A stretch of 64,000 bases of DNA from Lateolabrax maculatus (taxonomy: Eukaryota > Chordata > Actinopteri > Acropomatiformes > Lateolabracidae), in NCBI GenBank assembly GCA_031216445.1, contig CM062210.1:12845501-12909500 (forward strand), written 5' to 3'. Of the stretch, positions 60,325 through 64,000 are shown piece after piece. The translations under genes and the position numbers were made by a program. A model generated the notes under the pieces. That model made no database searches. It had not been told where the DNA came from and worked only from the letters and a program-made list of their open reading frames with translations. How positions within the stretch are numbered: position 1 is the first letter of the stretch; each line of letters starts with the position of its first letter.

Positions 60325-60365
60325 AGAGCAACGTTTCGTTCTAACAGAGATCTTCGTCAGGCATT
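60325..60365 (-). ncRNA. Hammerhead-ribozyme-like core, left arm
   Basis: On the minus strand, CTGACGA (60,354-60,360) matches the conserved CUGANGA box. It is followed by a 16-nt segment (60,338-60,353) whose ends GATCT/AGAAC pair at four of five positions as stem II, then GAAA (60,334-60,337) and CGTTG, the very short stem III form reported for Penelope-like hammerheads. The expected U just before the cleavage position appears to be C, so it is probably inactive. Confidence 0.5.
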
Positions 60366-61069
60366 GTCAAACAAACATCACAAAGCAGAAGAAGCAATAT
60401 ATAGACACAAAGACTTTCAATATGTTCATAGTTCCATGGTGCTCTTAGAGTGGGTCAATCAGAGCAGAGCTGGATAAAGGGCAAAAATAGCAAAAAAAAA
60501 AAACAAGAAACAACAAGAAAAATATTATCCAAGGACATAATAAATCTAATACAACAAAGATTCAGTCAAATGTTAAGCATGATTCACAGAGAAATCATGC
60601 AGAGAAAACAATTAGCATTGAAACTACTATATAGAAAAATACATTGGGAAAAGTAGAAAAGTAAAAAATAATAATATATTATTTGCCCAAAGGGGTTTAA
60701 ACAACAGGAGCAAGAACAAACTAGCAAACAAAAAACTGATAGTAGGTCTGCCTGGCTAAAAGATGTAATGTTCATTTTTTGTTTGGATTAAAAGATATAC
60801 CTTATTGTTTGTTTTTGTTGTGGGCTCTTTTCTCTTATTGTTTGCTTGTTTGTTGTTTTGTCATGCTCCAATTAAGAGTTGGAGGAAAATGGAAACACTG
60901 AATACTGATCTTGTAATCTTTTATACCATATTATATATTTCCACTAATAAAATGTATTAAAAAAAACTGATACATCAACTGATATTAATTAATATTTATG
61001 GATCAAAACTCTCAAGCATGCAGATCACAACTACCTGAGTGATGAATATGTTTGTGTCTATATGTTGCT

Positions 61070-61112
61070 CGATGCCTGGCGAAGATCTCTGTTGGATCGA
61101 AATGTTTCTCTG
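61070..61112 (+). ncRNA. Hammerhead-ribozyme-like core, right arm
   Basis: On the plus strand, CTGGCGA (61,076-61,082) resembles CUGANGA but has G for the invariant A. The following 16 nt (61,083-61,098) fold as a five-pair stem II (GATCT with GGATC, one G-U pair; loop CTGTT), then GAAA (61,099-61,102). Stem II is better preserved here than in the left arm, which supports a real ancestral hammerhead, but the core substitution should abolish self-cleavage. Confidence 0.5.
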
Positions 61113-61174
61113 TTAAATTAAACTTTCAGTACTTCAGCTCTCAGTACAGTGTGCTGATCTTTTTGTCTGACATA

Positions 61175-62700
61175 TGCATGTGTTTACATGTGTATGTGTC
61201 ATATGTGGTTAGTTGTTTCCTGATGTCCAGTTGAACTTGGACTACGCAGCTTCGGATATGAAGGTCAGCTAAATGCTTAAACTGTAAAATGTAACATGTC
61301 GTCCGTGTGTTTGAGTGCGGTTTGTGTGGCCTTTGTGTGCGTCCCGTGTCCCTCTGTCCTTTAGCCCCAGTGTCATCTTCCTCCCCTGTCTCCGGGCCGT
61401 CCAAACCTGTTTGAAGTGGCTATTAGCCAGAAATCAAAGCCCGCCATCAAGCCCATCTCAGCCCTGTGCCCTTTTAGAATATTCACCAACGGCCTTTTGT
61501 GAGCCCCCTGGAATAAAAATAATCAAAATCAGAATGGACCTTCATGTGCAATAATACTCTGTCTACTCTTATGGCCTCCACAGTCAATGCCATTTATAAT
61601 TCATGCACCCATACTGATGGGTCCGGGGTGCGTTCAAGAGGTCCGCTCCTCACTGTTCCACCACTGTTCATCAATAGCTGCCAGCCAGGTAGGGGACTTT
61701 ATTATTGAACAGTGGCCATGCTAGTTTGACGCAAACACTGCTCTATAATTATTAGAACTTCAAAAACTTTACACTCTCTCTCCCTCTCTCGAACTCCCTC
61801 TCTCTGTTTGAAATGGCCTCCCTATCCCTCTCTTCTCTCTGTTGTTAATTTAAACACTGGCGGTTTCATCCCTCCCCGTAGGTGTCTGTTTTACAATAAA
61901 AGGTCATCCTCATTTGTCCGCAGACACAAAAGGGACCACCGTTGGGGCTGAGGTCAGACAATCAGACAGACAGATAAATAGACAGACGGACAGAGGGATG
62001 GCTGGCGCTACAGGCTGGCGCTCGGGATGCAGGAGAGAGTAGAAGGGAAAAGAGAGATAAGAAGGTAAGATAGATGGAGAGACAGCGAGGGAGAGAGATG
62101 GGGAAAGGCAGTGAGTGAGAGATGGGAAAGATGGAGGGAGTGGTAGTCGTTGGCGATGGGGCGGGTGGGCGAGAGCGAGGACAGATAACTAATCATGCCA
62201 TCACCTCCAGTCTTCTTCCTCCTCTCTACTCCTTCTTCACCTCCTCTCTGCTCCTCTGCGGGAATGATTGACGAGGGCACGGTGGACTGAGGTTGTCCCA
62301 GTCCCCAGATTAGAAAGCCCTCAAACAAATGAAGCCTGGAAATGCTGCCCTAGGGAGCTGGGAGCCACGGGTAGACAGACAGGACACACACTCTGGCTTA
62401 AAGAGACATGAAGATAAGGAAAGGGAGAACCAGAGAGGAAGAGGCAGGGAGAGATGGGAAATGACATGTTTCTTGGGTTTTAAGGGTATACAGTATGAGG
62501 AGAGACAGGAGCTGGAGTAAAAGGAAGGGGATAAGTTTAAGATTCTAACAAAGTGTGCGAAAAAAAAAAGGAAAGGCAGAACAAGTGCAAGAGACAAAGA
62601 CAATTATATGTGTAAGGGAGAAAGCGTGAAGTCACTTTAATTAGGTTACCTGCAGGGAGGGACAAAACGAGAAGCTGAGCATAACAAACACAGAGTGGTG
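61175..62700. other. Non-coding with a constrained-looking island
   Basis: 61,300-61,540 and especially 61,550-61,760 are repeat-free and balanced (the latter with CCATTTATAATTCATG and TTATTATTGAACAGTGG) and may be regulatory. CT/GA-rich imperfect repeats occupy 61,770-61,840 and 61,965-62,130. There is no gene. Confidence 0.4.
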
Positions 62701-64000
62701 GAGGAGAGGGAAGGAGAGACGGATGAAGAGAGAAAAAAGGACTCCCGACCATGCCTTTACACACCTGTTCTCGTTTTTCCAAGATTACCAACTGCAGATT
62801 TTTCCCCTTACGGTCCTCTGCAGATCTGATATGGTACATTTATCAAAAAGTGTACATCACCCCAGTCCCCTTACCAACCCCAAGCACATACACACAAACA
62901 CATGCTCTTGAAAAACGATCATCCTCGACCCTGGACCTATTGTTTAAGATTCAAGCATTAGTGAAAAAAAAAAGGCAAAAAAGAAGAAAAAAAACAGGTG
63001 ATATACGACCAGATATTAAGGAAAAGTTTGATTTTATAGATGTCACATGACCCTAGCATGAGTGACCTCCATTTTCCCAAATGGCGCAGGTCCAGGGTTT
63101 TAATGGAGTCTCCGTGAGCCATATATCAGCGCAGCTTGTCTCGTAAAGCTCTCCTCGGGCCGACCTCACAAACCACCTCCACCTTTATCGTGACACCGAG
63201 GGAGGTTTTCACGAGCAGAAAATAGATGTATTAACAGGGAATGATTTTAATATAGTCAGTGGGTGAAGAAAAAAAAAAGCGAGAATGAGGAAGCTGTTCG
63301 AGGATTCTGCTGTTTTTTTGCATGTGCTGTATATATTTGGATTTTTTTTTTTTGTCAACAGTTCTCTTTCCATGCCTCTCACCATCCCTCCTGCTCTGTC
63401 TCAATCTCTCTGCTCCCTTCCTCCCTCCCACCTCTTCTTCCTATGTCTGTAGAGTGTCACAGTGTTACAGCTAGTCAACATGACACTTTTTAAAGTTTTG
63501 CGAGGAGGCTGACAGAGCACAGAGGAGATTAACCTAGCTGCCTGCCATAGCACCTGTCCCTCTACTCTCTCTTTCTTTACCCGTAAAAATAACAGAGGAC
63601 CACATGAGGCAGCTGTATAGGCCACACTGTGTTAAATATAGGGCAGTTAAAGCATTTGAAGCACTTCTATCAACCAGATCTTGTGAAAAAAATATACGTA
63701 CATACAAGTGTACAAAAATAAGGATAGGAGCGTATACGTGGGAATTGGAAGCATACAGAACATTATGCAGTTGTTCTGGGAGATTTTCTGGGAAGCATAT
63801 ATGAAAATGGAGTTTAGGAATTTATGTCCTGCTAGTGGTTTAGTTTTTCCTGGCATGCAAAAGGATATTAAATCATAAACTGTTTGCTACTTCAATAAGG
63901 TAATACCCAACTCTACATAACTTGTTAGAGTATTTTTGTTTATATGTTAGCTATCTCAACAGCTTTAAAAATGTATGATAATTAATCATTATAGTAATGG
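62700..64000. other. Non-coding; constrained-looking island, then AT-rich end
   Basis: 63,040-63,260 is repeat-free with CCATATATCAGCGCAG and several CG-containing cores, resembling a conserved enhancer (inference). A T-run lies at 63,339-63,353. The last 400 bp are AT-rich unique sequence without recognisable coding content; any gene edge lies outside the window. Confidence 0.4.

Larger units (their letters stand above)
60270..61171. mobile_element. Inverted-arm element with hammerhead-like cores (Penelope-like remnant candidate)
   Basis: Two inverted arms bound this element: the left (60,270-60,411) starts GTCAGAC, and the right (61,051-61,171) ends GTCTGAC. The arms align along most of their length, including GATC.GCACACTGT.CTGA, TTTAACAGAG.AAC.TTTCG, AACAGAGATCTTCG.CAGGC and ATATAGACACAAA. 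The left arm has about 27 extra bases. Each arm carries a CUGA.GA..GAAA arrangement read outward (see the two ncRNA entries). Penelope-like retroelements are known to have terminal repeats with type I hammerhead motifs and to occur in inverted arrangements. The 640-bp spacer has no reverse transcriptase or GIY-YIG nuclease, so the copy is a non-coding remnant. A foldback DNA element with coincidental cores is the alternative. Confidence 0.65.

Overview
This is vertebrate nuclear DNA, most likely from a bony (probably percomorph) fish. Three things point that way: very dense CA/GT, GA/CT, GATA and TA microsatellites and long homopolymers; an L2/Maui-type LINE with the usual fish 3' tail; and hAT-type and other MITE-like elements plus an element with Penelope-like hammerhead arms. 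No bacterial or phage gene organisation is present, and I can assign no intact protein-coding gene with confidence. Almost all open frames are read-through of microsatellites or homopolymers.

Layout. 1-2,130: single-copy non-coding sequence with islands that look constrained. About 2,600-6,700: a CpG-rich, promoter-like block with long A/T homopolymers, a 140-bp GA tract, G-run clusters and CCG/CTG triplets, but no recognisable protein. 8,979-9,336: a short hAT-type element with a perfect 8-bp target duplication. 9,640-10,640: a second GC-rich block with three G-runs of 20-24 bases and Z-DNA-prone CG/CA tracts. 10.6-21.8 kb: non-coding with many microsatellites and a SINE-like fragment near 12 kb. 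21,839-24,330: a decayed minus-strand L2 LINE, split by a 482-bp hAT-type MITE at 23,000-23,481. 24.3-42 kb: non-coding with constrained-looking islands, a local 150-bp duplication at 30.3/30.66 kb and a (TA)28 tract. 42.1-49.1 kb: an old dispersed fish repeat, the longest GT/CA and GATA arrays, a foldback and a MITE. 51.0-51.2 kb: the best candidate for a coding exon, though unrecognised. 60,270-61,171: inverted arms that each carry a hammerhead-ribozyme-like core. The rest is non-coding.

The simplest reading is a regulatory landscape, or a large first intron, beside a gene whose CpG-rich promoter lies at 2.6-6.7 kb. Its orientation is unresolved: good splice-donor matches near 3.9, 8.1 and 10.3 kb are on the minus strand, while the candidate exon at 51 kb is on the plus strand. 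Nothing visible amounts to a multi-gene system. The most unusual items are the paired hammerhead-like arms, the nested L2/MITE insertion and the G-run/Z-DNA cluster at 9.8-10.3 kb.
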